A DNA stretch of 64,000 nucleotides from JABWCQ01 sp964587105 (GCA_964587105.1 CAZPKG010000003.1:62001-126000); one strand, 5' to 3'; shown: positions 54,194 to 62,586, counted from the stretch's first letter. The notes: generated from the letters alone by a model not told the origin. Translations and numbers: made by a program.

Positions 54194-54694
54194 TCATACA
54201 ATACCAGTCTCAAAACAAATCTCCACAGGCCCTACTTGTTTAGCCTCAAACCAATCCCGCGCACTTGACCAAACATAGTGTTCAGGCGAATCAACCAGTC
54301 CTTTGCGCACTGGATTATAGTGTATGTAACGAAGCTTTGTCAAGAGAGCATTGTTGCCCGGAATAGACATGCTATCAAAACGACGACGCCAGAACTTTTG
54401 TTCTGGCGGGTAATGAGTTGCCACGCACGAACGTGCGGTCAAACTCTTGAATCGTTCCATAAAATCTGAAACATCGCGGCCCTCCCGTTGTTGATGAATC
54501 AAGAAGTGGACATGATCAGGCATAAGACAGTAACCGATAAAAAGCAACTCATAAAACTTACGATACTTCTCAATAACTTCAAGCGTGCGTTTGCAGAGTT
54601 CAGGTTCAACAAGCCAGTTTCCGCGCTCAACAATTGTTGAGGTCACAAAATAAGTTTTGTGAGCAAGTGAGTAACGGCTATGACGGCGAAGCAT
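54194..54694 (-). CDS. REP-associated tyrosine transposase (Y1, HUH-type)
   Basis: A 166-aa single-strand DNA nuclease of the IS200-like RAYT family. It shows the strand YFVTSTIVERG, the HUH motif in LMPDHVHFLI, the helix SDFMERFKSLTAR, and the catalytic Tyr region KLRYIHYNPVRKGLV followed by HYVWSSARDW. It is complete, with no frameshift. RAYT proteins cut REP hairpins; here the two flanking palindromes are the likely substrates. Confidence 0.92.
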   Translation of the reverse strand: MLRRHSRYSLAHKTYFVTSTIVERGNWLVEPELCKRTLEVIEKYRKFYELLFIGYCLMPDHVHFLIHQQREGRDVSDFMERFKSLTARSCVATHYPPEQKFWRRRFDSMSIPGNNALLTKLRYIHYNPVRKGLVDSPEHYVWSSARDWFEAKQVGPVEICFETGIV

Positions 54695-54704
54695 AAATTA
54701 GTAT

Positions 54705-54941
54705 TCACAACGGAAAGATTAAATCGTTAGTAACGCTCGGGGTTCGGGGCACCCGCAGCGGGTGCCGCCGCGTGAAATGTTGTTCACCATCTACTTTCAG
54801 CGATTTTCCCGCAATGTTCGTGTCAACAATTTCGGCCTGATAACTTGTGCCTCCCGTGTTCCCGTTAACGTTCAGTTTCTGACCAGCAGAATCCATGTCC
54901 TGTGGAAATTGCTGACCTTGTTGATTACCCCATGATGCCAT
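54705..54941 (-). CDS. Small hypothetical protein with a tail derived from the REP element
   Basis: A 78-aa ORF with an AAAGG site 8 bases before the ATG at 54941. The first about 55 residues (GNQQGQQFPQDMDSAGQKLNV onwards; Gly/Asn/Gln-rich) look like an ordinary small gene with no family I recognise. The last about 20 residues (RRHPLRVPRTP and on) are encoded by the right REP repeat and beyond, so insertion of the element probably replaced the original C-terminus. No signal peptide. Confidence 0.5.
   Translation of the reverse strand: MASWGNQQGQQFPQDMDSAGQKLNVNGNTGGTSYQAEIVDTNIAGKSLKVDGEQHFTRRHPLRVPRTPSVTNDLIFPL
54734..54772 (-). repeat. Right inverted repeat of the REP element
   Basis: Inverted partner of 54153-54191, upstream of the transposase start. 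It provides codons to the 3' end of the small gene at 54705-54941. Confidence 0.85.
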
Positions 54942-54967
54942 GATCGTTGCCTTTCATTTTGTTTTGG

Positions 54968-56071
54968 TTAGTATGCATCAGGTCCTCCAAAAGGACCTAT
55001 GTCCGATCTTGTACTATCAGGATCAAGTAGTTCGGGATACCCACTGTCAATACACGGAGAATTTGGCAACAAAGTTCCTGCCTCTACATCAATGAGTGGA
55101 TCAGAAAATACGTCTCCTGTACCGTTTGGTTCGCCTTCTCTGTAATTCTGTACATTATTCCAAAACAGATTATAGCTGTAGTCAACAGGATTCTCCCAAA
55201 TGGCTGCATTCCAAAAGGCAATACCTCCTACGTTCATGTAAATGTTATTGCAAACGTTGCCTAAGAAGTAACCAATCTGAAATCCATACTCTGTACCTGA
55301 AAATAGGTTATTTCGGAACTCTCCTCCACAAAAATCTGTGATCACAAAATCCTCCCCTTCAGGGGAAATAATAATGTTATTAACAAATGTGATTATCACA
55401 CCACCGTCAACTCTTACAATATGTCCTGTTGCATTGAGCTTGAAGCCTCTTATCCAAACATTATTGCTTCCGGACGGGAGATAAATAGCGTTGTTGCCTA
55501 GACCTGCATCGATAAATGTACTAGTCGGTCCATGTTCCGACTCCAACCAAATCCCTTTACCAAAAGTATTCAGAGTTTCGTAATAGGTTCCTGACCGAAC
55601 TCTAATTGTATCGAAATCGGTGGAGGCATTAATTGCGGATTGGATTGTCGAGTAATCATCGGGCACCCAAATTAACTGCGGTCCTTGTGCAACAGAGTTG
55701 GATACATTTATTCTCAGTATCGGACTGATGCCGAGATTGCCGTATGCATCGGTTGCGCGAACTTCAACGACGTGCACACCATCGAGTAACGAATCCGTAA
55801 TTAACTCAAAACGGTAAGGAGTTGAGAACGTAGAATCTGTCGGAGCGCCGTCAAGGTAAGCACGCACACTCGCAACCTCTGAACTGTCTGTAATGACAAA
55901 GTCTATTCCAACGGTTCCGCGTACTTCAGGATCGGGTTGCGTGCGCCACTCGATGATCGGCGGTTGCCAATCATCCGGTGCCGTGATGTTGGTGATGTAC
56001 GTATCGCCTTCTTGCTTACAGGAGATGACGAGAAAAGTGATGATAATTGTGGTGAGTGCAACTCTAAACAT
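54968..56071 (-). CDS. Lipoprotein with Ig-like and right-handed parallel beta-helix domains
   Basis: A 367-aa protein from the ATG at 56071 (GGAGG 5 bases upstream). The signal MFRVALTTIIITFLVISC ends in a lipobox Cys. Residues about 40-125 are an Ig-like domain (VGIDFVITDSSEVASVRAYLDG; VVEVRATDAYGNL), and the rest is a beta-helix introduced by WVPDDYSTIQSAINAS with repeated NN.I turns, ending with the PCIDSGYPE motif common in FCB-group beta-helix proteins. No catalytic pectate-lyase residues can be claimed. No T9SS sorting domain. Function unknown; surface-exposed role likely. Confidence 0.8.
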   Translation of the reverse strand: MFRVALTTIIITFLVISCKQEGDTYITNITAPDDWQPPIIEWRTQPDPEVRGTVGIDFVITDSSEVASVRAYLDGAPTDSTFSTPYRFELITDSLLDGVHVVEVRATDAYGNLGISPILRINVSNSVAQGPQLIWVPDDYSTIQSAINASTDFDTIRVRSGTYYETLNTFGKGIWLESEHGPTSTFIDAGLGNNAIYLPSGSNNVWIRGFKLNATGHIVRVDGGVIITFVNNIIISPEGEDFVITDFCGGEFRNNLFSGTEYGFQIGYFLGNVCNNIYMNVGGIAFWNAAIWENPVDYSYNLFWNNVQNYREGEPNGTGDVFSDPLIDVEAGTLLPNSPCIDSGYPELLDPDSTRSDIGPFGGPDAY

Positions 56072-56375
56072 GATACCCTCCGTGGTGTGGATGTTAGAAT
56101 GTAATGCGCGGATGTTAGAAGTGCAAGGGATTTCTTGATGCAAATTGATTGTAGTTTTGCGGAAGGACTACAGAAAGGTGATGCGCTTGGGAGCCGCGTG
56201 GTGCTTGGCGAGATCCTTCAGCCGCGACGGCTTCAGGATGACAATGTGATTAGGGATTCTCGACCTTGCCGTGCGCGGGCGGATTGCCATCCGCCCTTAC
56301 ATCTGAGCGACAGCGCGGAAGCCCCCCTTTATCCCCCCAAAGTTGCAGACAACTTTGGGGGGAGATCAGAATACA
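56072..56375. repeat. Repeat-rich intergenic stretch with two strong hairpins
   Basis: No supported gene. GGGCGGAT-TGCC-ATCCGCCC (56277-56296) is a perfect 8-bp hairpin. CCCCCCAAAGTTG (56333-56345) pairs perfectly with CAACTTTGGGGGG (56350-56362) around the loop CAGA, a 13-bp stem. Their lack of T-runs and the surrounding sequence suggest dispersed intergenic repeats rather than terminators. Confidence 0.6.
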
Positions 56376-56405
56376 AAACGGCCCACCTTTTCAGGCGGGC
56401 CGTTT
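56376..56405 (-). terminator. Terminator of the Cys-rich secreted protein gene
   Basis: AAACGGCCCACC (56376-56387) pairs with GGCGGGCCGTTT (56394-56405) with one A-C mismatch; T-rich sequence follows on the - strand. It lies about 35 bases after the stop of the gene at 56440-56910. Confidence 0.75.
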
Positions 56406-56439
56406 CGCTTCCCAGTCTCCCGTTAATTACGGAAGACAA

Positions 56440-56910
56440 TTACTCACATAGATTGGCCAGGCGGACGTAGGCGTCCTCGACCTTGCGCATCTCCGAATAC
56501 AGCGACGGCGAGGGTGCGCCATAGCTTAGGACATGAAGCTCTTTGCAAGCGCGCACGAGATCGGCGGCGGCTTCATTGTAAAACTTTCTTTGATATTTCG
56601 TGCCGCCCTCAAGCGAGCCTTTGACTTCGCGCGCATAGACCAACAGCTCTTTGGAATGCTCGCGCAGATAGGCCGACTCGGCCGAGCCGCGTGCTTCAAG
56701 CATCGGAATCATCTTGTTCCAGAAGGCGGCCAATTCACACGGCGCACAACTTGGCAAATAGTGCGGATCGGTGAAGCTGTAGCCCCAATCGGGATTCGCG
56801 TAGGGATCGCTTCCACAGCAACCCTTCTTCTCCGGGCAGCAGTCAGCGGCCCAGGCAACGGCGCTACCGAACAGGACAATTGCCAGCGATAAATAGCGTA
56901 AAGTTCTCAT
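56440..56910 (-). CDS. Cys-rich secreted protein of unknown function
   Basis: A 156-aa protein starting at the ATG at 56910 (AAGGA 6 bases upstream; an ATG two codons earlier is too close). A signal peptide (LSLAIVLFGSAVAWA) is followed by two Cys pairs (DCCPEKKGCCG), aromatic residues, and CAPCELAAFW; after this a helical region carries no Cys until the final LCE. The Cys clusters could bind metal or form disulphides. No family is recognised. Confidence 0.7.
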   Translation of the reverse strand: MRTLRYLSLAIVLFGSAVAWAADCCPEKKGCCGSDPYANPDWGYSFTDPHYLPSCAPCELAAFWNKMIPMLEARGSAESAYLREHSKELLVYAREVKGSLEGGTKYQRKFYNEAAADLVRACKELHVLSYGAPSPSLYSEMRKVEDAYVRLANLCE

Positions 56911-57099
56911 ATCCATTCCTTACCAAAAAGCTCGCGAAAAAACGGCTAACCGTTGAAGATACAATTCTCTTGTTAAGAAAGCAAGTGGTTTAGACCCCTG
57001 CACAACCAGATTCCGGGGGGGCGGGACTCAGACCCCCATCCTAACCTTCCCCCGTGAACGAGGAAGGAACTCTGAAACGGTGCAAGGGTCACGCCAATC

Positions 57100-58137
57100 C
57101 TAGAAGATGGCAGCAACGGACGCGCCCGCACGGGAATAAGGATGCTGGCCGGGGGCGTAAACCGTGTCGATTTCAATTGCGTCGGCGGGGTCGCGCATGG
57201 CCTCTTCGAGGGCACAGATGGCCACCTCGCACATGGGAGCCTCGGGCTCTTTGGTGGTGATCTTTTGGAGCCACAGGCCGGGTTGGATCAGCGCGTTGAC
57301 GATTGGGTTGCGGGTGTGCTTGGCTGAGAATTTCAGCAACTCAAACGACAGCCCGGCCACCAACGGGATCAAAGGCAGGTGAGCAAGCAATCGAGTTAGA
57401 GCGTTCTTATATGGCCCCCAGAGGGTCACGACCGCTGTGTCCACCACCACAAAAAAGAGGATCGCCGAGATGGCTACAATGAGCAGGAAGCTCGTGCCGC
57501 AACGCGGGTGGAAGCGGGTCTGCTTCAGAACCTGGGCCGGTTCGAGCGGCTGGCCCTGCTCGTATGCAAAGATTGTCTTGTGCTCAGAGCCGTGATATTG
57601 GAAGACGCGGAAGATATCTTTGAATTGAGAAATTACCCACATGTAGCCGATTAGCGCGATGATACGGCCACCACCTGCGATTAGGTGGAATGACACTTGG
57701 CTTTCCTCCCCACCGACGAGGAGCTTAGCCAACACATACGGAAGATAAAGGAAGACTCCCACGCCGAAGATGATCGCAAAGCCGGTCGAAAGCAGGCCGA
57801 AAAGCTTGTCCTTGAACGAGGTTTTTTTGGCTTCCGAATCTGGTTTGGGTTCGGACTTCTCCGCCGACCAGTTCAGGGCATCAACTCCGACTTTCATGGC
57901 TTCAACCATACCGATAGCGCCTCGGATGATCGGGAGACCGAGGAGCTTATGCCGCCGCGTAATGGGGCGATAGGGATATGCTCTCAAGGCGATTCCACCG
58001 TCCGGCGTGCGGGCAGCCATAGCCACGCGGTGGGGGCTGCGCATCATGACGCCTTCGATCAAGGCTTGCCCGCCCATCGCAAGCTCGGTGGACATGTCAC
58101 GGCGGTTGGGGGTAGTTGTGTTGTTATTATTGGTCAT
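57100..58137 (-). CDS. DUF1385 (YqhQ-like) membrane protein
   Basis: A 345-aa membrane protein from the ATG at 58137 (AAGGAA 9 bases upstream). Family motifs are GGQALIEGVMMRSP near the start, LPIIRGAIGMVEAMKVG, and YHGSEHKTIFAYE with RFHPRCGTSFLL in the centre, between several membrane segments (about 120-145, 165-185, 235-260, 275-295). DUF1385 genes commonly lie next to rpmE, as here; their function is poorly known. Confidence 0.9.
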   Translation of the reverse strand: MTNNNNTTTPNRRDMSTELAMGGQALIEGVMMRSPHRVAMAARTPDGGIALRAYPYRPITRRHKLLGLPIIRGAIGMVEAMKVGVDALNWSAEKSEPKPDSEAKKTSFKDKLFGLLSTGFAIIFGVGVFLYLPYVLAKLLVGGEESQVSFHLIAGGGRIIALIGYMWVISQFKDIFRVFQYHGSEHKTIFAYEQGQPLEPAQVLKQTRFHPRCGTSFLLIVAISAILFFVVVDTAVVTLWGPYKNALTRLLAHLPLIPLVAGLSFELLKFSAKHTRNPIVNALIQPGLWLQKITTKEPEAPMCEVAICALEEAMRDPADAIEIDTVYAPGQHPYSRAGASVAAIF

Positions 58138-58168
58138 TGCGGCTATTTCCTTACCCCCTATTATGCAG

Positions 58169-58199
58169 AAAAGGCGATGCCTCGCACGAGACACCGCCT
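58169..58199 (-). terminator. Imperfect terminator after rpmE
   Basis: On the - strand AGGCGGTGTCTCG folds back on CGAGGCATCGCCT (stem with two mismatches), followed by TTTTC. It lies between rpmE and the DUF1385 gene, so it may reduce transcription of the latter. Confidence 0.55.
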
Positions 58200-58221
58200 A
58201 CTGATCACACTTAGTTGAAGC

Positions 58222-58437
58222 TTACTTAGTCGCAAACTTCTGATATTTCTTACGAAACTTATCGACACGGCCAGCCGTATCCAGCAACTTCTGCTGACCC
58301 GTGAAGAACGGGTGGCAAGCGTTGCAGATTTCGACTTTCCATGGGTTTTCGTTGCGGGATCCGCGCGTCTCGAACTTGTTGCCGCAGGCGCATTCCACGG
58401 TCAAAAGGCGGTACATCGGATGCAAATCGGGCTTCAT
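58222..58437 (-). CDS. rpmE: Ribosomal protein bL31 (zinc-binding type)
   Basis: A 71-aa ribosomal protein of the large-subunit central protuberance. MKPDLHPMYR is the family start. Four Cys (16, 18, 38, 41; CAC and CNAC) form the zinc ribbon, marking the C+ form used when zinc is ample. HPFFTGQQKLLDTAGRVDKF is diagnostic. GAGGAG lies upstream of the ATG and a strong sigma-70 promoter precedes it. Confidence 0.97.
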   Translation of the reverse strand: MKPDLHPMYRLLTVECACGNKFETRGSRNENPWKVEICNACHPFFTGQQKLLDTAGRVDKFRKKYQKFATK

Positions 58438-58463
58438 GTCACACTCCTCGAATTAAGACGCAG

Positions 58464-58492
58464 AATATACGTAATTTCCTCTCAAATGTCAA
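58464..58492 (-). promoter_or_regulatory. Sigma-70-type promoter of rpmE
   Basis: On the - strand TTGACA (58487-58492) and TATATT (58464-58469) are 17 bases apart, a near-consensus promoter. The predicted start near 58457 gives a leader of about 20 bases containing the ribosome binding site. Confidence 0.75.
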
Positions 58493-58533
58493 CTCACGGG
58501 TTATGTGGGAAGGGCAGGAGACAGTTGTTCCGC

Positions 58534-58562
58534 TTGACTTTACCCTTACCCAGAGCTAACTT
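58534..58562 (+). promoter_or_regulatory. Candidate sigma-70 promoter of the beta-propeller gene
   Basis: TTGACT (58534-58539), 17 bases, TAACTT (58557-58562). The leader to the ATG at 58674 would be about 105 bases. The -10 is weaker than that of rpmE. It diverges from the rpmE promoter. Confidence 0.45.
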
Positions 58563-58673
58563 AAGGGTTGTGGTCTATCGTACTCTTTCCGAGTGGATCA
58601 AGTTCCAGCTTCTGTCAGGGTTCTTGTTTACCCACGATCTTGGGACTGTTAAAAACTTCAATTGGATTGCACC

Positions 58674-60194
58674 ATGTACCCATTCTTAGCTACCTTCACC
58701 ATATGGCTTGTTACCGCCTCCACCCTGCTCGCCGCTGACTGGAATACGGGCACGGGCGGCAATTCGTCGCGTAATAGTTTGACGACGGAATTTGGTCCGG
58801 AATCGAATGACGTGTTGTGGGAGGGTGGATTGCCGTCTCAATTCGCGCAACCTGCGGTGATCGAAGGAAATATTGCCGTGATGTCGCGCACGTTTAATAT
58901 CGCCGACCCGCTGCACGGAACGTTGATTGTGGCGCACAATCTTTTGACGGGCGATACGCTTTGGACAACGGAGTTGCCGGTGACTCTGCCGGATACGGAT
59001 TGGCGCAGCCGCGTGTGCGCCATTCGCGACGGAGCGGTTTACGCGACACGCTCGGGCAATACGAATTTCGCGCCGATCTATGCGCTGAATGCCGAGACCG
59101 GTGAACAGTTGTGGCGATCGGATGACGCAGTGGATGAAAGTTCAACCGAGAGTCCGGCTTTTGCGCCGAATGGAGATTTGATTGTCGGCGGATTTGGCTT
59201 TGTGCTGCGAGTCAATCGTTTGAACGGCGATCGCGTTTGGCGAACGACTCGATCCAGTCCGACGTCAGGCGGAAGTGAAGCGGTTGTTTACGGAGACCGG
59301 GTTTACGTGTGGGAAGCATCGCCGCAAGGTCCGAAGGTGACGGCGTTCAATTTGGAAACAGGCGCGCGACTCTATTCAAGCGCGGCACTCGGCGCCGGAT
59401 TTGTTCAGCAAGTGAGTCTGTTCGTCGGACCTGACGGAACCGTTTACGCGCCGCGATCGCAGAATAACGAATCAACCGACTATCTGATCGCATTGAACGA
59501 CAACGGCACGGCACTCACGGAACTCTGGCGCTCGCCACTCGGATTTGTGCCGTTTGCTTCATTTGGAATTGGCCCGGACGGAAGCATTTACAGCTACACG
59601 CGCGATCATCGCGTGCTGCGAATCAACGCGGGGAGCGGCGCGGGAATGGACACGTCTGAGGTTTTTCCGTCCGACTTTTATCAACCGCGCTTGGCGATTG
59701 ACGCGCACGGCATGGTCTATTTAACCAACGGCGGATTCTCGCAGGGGATGTTTTTGTCATTCAATCAGGATCTCACCTTGCGGTGGTCGCTCGACGTGCC
59801 AAGCGTGAATATCGGCGGCCCGGCAATCGGGAGTGGTGGCACGATGATCATTTGCGGAATCGGAACAAATGTGATTGCGTTTCGCGGCACTTCTCCGAAT
59901 GCCGTTGATGACAATGTTGCTGCGGCGGTAACGACTCCGATGTTGAGCCAGAATTTTCCTAATCCGTTTAATGCTTCGACGATGATTTCGTTTGAGCTTG
60001 AACACTCTGCACATGCAAGCTTGACGGTCTTCAATACTCTTGGAATGCAGGTCGCGACTTTGGTTGATGGAGTCGTTAATGAAGGCCGGCAAACGTTAAA
60101 ATTTGACGCGAGCGGTTTGGCCAGCGGATCTTATTACTACCGCTTGCTTACAGGCGGGCGAATGGAAACAAGGAGCATGATATTATTGAAATGA
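58674..60194 (+). CDS. Secreted PQQ-like beta-propeller protein with T9SS sorting domain
   Basis: A 506-aa protein from the ATG at 58674, with a signal peptide (LATFTIWLVTASTLLAA). Residues about 25-415 contain repeated PQQ-like blades (LDLTTG-type stretches: AHNLLTGDTLWTTEL, ALNAETGEQLWRSD, RLNGDRVWRT, AFNLETGARLYSS). The C-terminal domain starts QNFPNPFNASTMISFELE and ends SMILLK, a T9SS type A signal. No enzymatic residues are evident; likely a surface binding or scaffold protein. Confidence 0.88.
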   Translation: MYPFLATFTIWLVTASTLLAADWNTGTGGNSSRNSLTTEFGPESNDVLWEGGLPSQFAQPAVIEGNIAVMSRTFNIADPLHGTLIVAHNLLTGDTLWTTELPVTLPDTDWRSRVCAIRDGAVYATRSGNTNFAPIYALNAETGEQLWRSDDAVDESSTESPAFAPNGDLIVGGFGFVLRVNRLNGDRVWRTTRSSPTSGGSEAVVYGDRVYVWEASPQGPKVTAFNLETGARLYSSAALGAGFVQQVSLFVGPDGTVYAPRSQNNESTDYLIALNDNGTALTELWRSPLGFVPFASFGIGPDGSIYSYTRDHRVLRINAGSGAGMDTSEVFPSDFYQPRLAIDAHGMVYLTNGGFSQGMFLSFNQDLTLRWSLDVPSVNIGGPAIGSGGTMIICGIGTNVIAFRGTSPNAVDDNVAAAVTTPMLSQNFPNPFNASTMISFELEHSAHASLTVFNTLGMQVATLVDGVVNEGRQTLKFDASGLASGSYYYRLLTGGRMETRSMILLK

Positions 60195-60205
60195 CCCCGA
60201 TTCGC

Positions 60206-60234
60206 TTGCTTTTTCTAACTTGATTATGTATTAT
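60206..60234 (+). promoter_or_regulatory. Candidate promoter of the metal-uptake locus
   Basis: TTGCTT (60206-60211), 17 bases, TATTAT (60229-60234). Transcription would begin close to the ATG at 60243, implying a leaderless or nearly leaderless message. A clear zinc-regulator operator was not found. Confidence 0.35.
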
Positions 60235-60242
60235 TTGAAATC

Positions 60243-60533
60243 ATGAGTTTCCGGATTCCGACAATTTTCAAGGCTCTCCTTGCCTTAGTGCTCACCTCAA
60301 TGCTTGTCATTACAAGTGTTGAGGCGGCGGAGCACGATTGTCATCATCCGAATGACGGAACTCAGCATGACTGTGCGCTTTGTTTGCTGACTTTTTCGTC
60401 GGCAGAACTTTCCGTTTCACAGACACTTGATCCTCCCCAAAGCACGGAGATCGTCATATCACTCCCCGATACTACGCTCCGTGCTCTCGAGCTTCCTCGC
60501 GCCCACGCCCCGCGCTCACCCCCAATTCCGTAA
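60243..60533 (+). CDS. Small exported His/Cys-rich protein
   Basis: A 96-aa protein with an N-terminal export signal (FKALLALVLTSMLVITSVEAA) followed by EHDCHHPNDGTQHDCALC, a dense His/Cys cluster likely to bind metal, and a Pro-rich tail. It resembles DUF2946-type small periplasmic proteins found beside metal uptake genes. No ribosome binding site is visible. First gene of the locus with the binding protein and permease. Confidence 0.6.
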   Translation: MSFRIPTIFKALLALVLTSMLVITSVEAAEHDCHHPNDGTQHDCALCLLTFSSAELSVSQTLDPPQSTEIVISLPDTTLRALELPRAHAPRSPPIP

Positions 60534-60619
60534 CCTAAACACGATTTTGTAGCTGCCATCCGCATGTGTATTTGCATCGCGGCCGTTTGTGCTTGCTCAT
60601 TCTAACGAGGTTACCCACC

Positions 60620-61693
60620 ATGTCGTCTCATTTCGCTTGCCTGAAGTTTACTGTTTTCACGCTTGTGTGCTTGTTGTGTTTTCGATTTGCGCACGCAGGC
60701 GTCACCAATCCGGACATCTCCGTTATCGGTCAGATGAGAACTTTCATTACAGATGACTCATCGGACGTCAATCATGATCGCGCTCAAATGTCGTTCGACG
60801 AATCTGAGCTTGTATTTGACGCTGCGCTCAATCCCTTCGCTCACGGCACATTCGTGTTTGCAGTCGTGGACGAAGAGATCGAAGTTGAAGAGGGATTCCT
60901 GACACTCAACAAAGGTCTCCCGACCGGGCTGGGACTCAAATTTGGAAAGTACCGTGTCGGGTTTGGAAGACTCAATTCTGTGCACCCTCATGCTTATCCG
61001 TTCGCAGAACGCTTCAATTTGCTCGCCGCCTATTTGCCAGGTGAAGAATCGTTTAACGAGATAGGTGGACAGGTATCCTACCGTATTCCATTTCCCGGCG
61101 AAGTATCTTCCACCATTTCGGCGGACGTGCTGCAAGGCAACTCTTTCCACCCTGAAGAGGATGAATCGCGCGCTGCGGTGCTTGGACGCTGGTCAAACTT
61201 CTTTATGCTGGGAGATGAGTCATCAATTGAATTGGGAGTGTCTGCAACCAACGGAGTAAACAATGTTGCGGCCAAGACGACCAGCACAATTGTTGGTTTT
61301 GACGCTAAGGCAAAGTTGTGGTTCACTCCACAACGTGTGCTTGTTTTGCAAAGTGAACTTTTATCGCTTGACTATGAAAACGCCGTTACAGATGACGAAT
61401 CAGGCGAGGCCTTGATTTCGCACACTCGTCCTGTGGGCGGGTACTTGTTTGCGGACTACACAATTAAGAAGCGGTATGACTTTGGAGCGAGAATTGAACG
61501 CTATCAAGAGCTTGACGCTGAGAAGAAGTGGAATCAGTCCGTCGGAGTATTCGCCGGTTTGGCGTTAATGGAGGAAACAACCATGTTTCGGATTAACTGG
61601 GATCACTTCACACCATACGAAGGTGAGAATGTGAATACCTACACGCTGCAACTGGTGTTTTCAATGGGTCCGCACAAGCCACATCAATTCTAA
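60620..61693 (+). CDS. Predicted outer-membrane porin-like protein of the metal-uptake locus
   Basis: A 357-aa protein from the ATG at 60620 (GAGG 9 bases upstream), with a signal peptide (FTLVCLLCFRFAHA). The mature part alternates amphipathic strands (EVEEGFLTLNKGLPTGLGLKFGKYRVGFGRL; YLFADYTIKKRYDFGARIER; TYTLQLVFSM) typical of an outer-membrane beta-barrel, and includes HPHAYPF and a final HKPHQF. It is 14 bases upstream of the binding-protein gene, suggesting outer-membrane metal passage (inference). Not a TonB-dependent receptor by size. Confidence 0.7.
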   Translation: MSSHFACLKFTVFTLVCLLCFRFAHAGVTNPDISVIGQMRTFITDDSSDVNHDRAQMSFDESELVFDAALNPFAHGTFVFAVVDEEIEVEEGFLTLNKGLPTGLGLKFGKYRVGFGRLNSVHPHAYPFAERFNLLAAYLPGEESFNEIGGQVSYRIPFPGEVSSTISADVLQGNSFHPEEDESRAAVLGRWSNFFMLGDESSIELGVSATNGVNNVAAKTTSTIVGFDAKAKLWFTPQRVLVLQSELLSLDYENAVTDDESGEALISHTRPVGGYLFADYTIKKRYDFGARIERYQELDAEKKWNQSVGVFAGLALMEETTMFRINWDHFTPYEGENVNTYTLQLVFSMGPHKPHQF

Positions 61694-61707
61694 CCGAGGA
61701 AACGAAA

Positions 61708-62586
61708 ATGAAATCAGTTTTCTTTCTGGGATCGGTCTTGACGATTTGCACTTTGAGGGCGCTGGCGGGAATTACAATCGGAGCGTCTCTTCCGGATTTC
61801 GCTTCAATCGCATCATATGTAGGCGGCGACAATGTGGAAGTTTTTTCAATTGCGCGCGGTTCGTCAGATCCACATACCGTTGAGATTCTCCCTACATACA
61901 TGGTGCGCGCTGCACGAGCGGACGTTTATCTAAAAGTTGGCCTTGGATTGGATCAGTGGGCAGATCAAATCATTGCGGGAGCACGTAATTCAAAATTAAC
62001 TATTGTGGATTGCTCATCCGGAATACAAGTGCTCGAGAAACCGACCGGTAAGGTTGACGCATCTATGGGGGATGTTCATCCCGATGGGAATCCGCACTAC
62101 TGGCTTGATCCAGCTAACGGAATTCAGATTGCTGAAACGATCGTTGGCGCACTGGTCGCTGTTGATCCTGAAAATGCCGAGCAATACAATTTGAATCTGG
62201 AGCGCTTTCGTGCCGAGACAGCGCAGAAGCTTGCAACATGGAAGATCGAAGCAAGCAGTTTCGCGAATCACAATGTCGTGACGTACCACTCATCGTGGAG
62301 TTATTTTGCTCAAGCATTCGGATTCAACATTGTAGCCAAAATCGAACCCATACCCGGCATACCGCCGTCAGCGAGCCATTTGGCTCTGCTGGTGAAGACA
62401 ATTCGGGAGAATAACGTTCACGCTGTGATTCAAGAACCCTATTTCTCCGACGACGGTGCAAACTATCTTGCCCGTGAAACAGGAGTAACGGTAAAGAAGC
62501 TCTCGCCGTCGTGTGGGGATGTGACGGCTTCGGCCTATTTTTCGCACTTTGATCAGATACTTGCCGCGCTTGGCACGGTGCAATAA
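61708..62586 (+). CDS. Metal ABC transporter substrate-binding protein (ZnuA/TroA family)
   Basis: A 292-aa cluster A-I binding protein for zinc or manganese. After an N-terminal signal peptide, candidate ligands are His56 (SSDPHT), His130 (GNPHYWLDP) and His194 (TYHSSW), with acidic residues in IQEPYFSDDG. It lacks the long His-rich loop of E. coli ZnuA. GAGGAAACG precedes the ATG. The three-His pattern favours zinc, but the metal cannot be settled from sequence. The permease follows directly. Confidence 0.9.
   Translation: MKSVFFLGSVLTICTLRALAGITIGASLPDFASIASYVGGDNVEVFSIARGSSDPHTVEILPTYMVRAARADVYLKVGLGLDQWADQIIAGARNSKLTIVDCSSGIQVLEKPTGKVDASMGDVHPDGNPHYWLDPANGIQIAETIVGALVAVDPENAEQYNLNLERFRAETAQKLATWKIEASSFANHNVVTYHSSWSYFAQAFGFNIVAKIEPIPGIPPSASHLALLVKTIRENNVHAVIQEPYFSDDGANYLARETGVTVKKLSPSCGDVTASAYFSHFDQILAALGTVQ

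Larger units (their letters stand above)
54153..54772 (-). mobile_element. REP-type mobile element (REPtron) with a tyrosine transposase
   Basis: A transposase gene of the REP-associated (RAYT, Y1) type is bracketed by inverted copies of a 39-base GC-rich sequence at 54153-54191 and 54734-54772. Each copy contains the perfect palindrome GGCACCCGC-A-GCGGGTGCC, as expected of REP hairpins recognised by these enzymes. It lies between ychF and a small gene whose tail it appears to have altered. No target duplication is evident, which is normal for this class. Confidence 0.75.

Noticed and set aside
56135..56470. 111-aa + strand ORF across the repeat-rich stretch
   Set aside because: It runs through hairpin repeats and a terminator, and has no ribosome binding site or recognisable domain.
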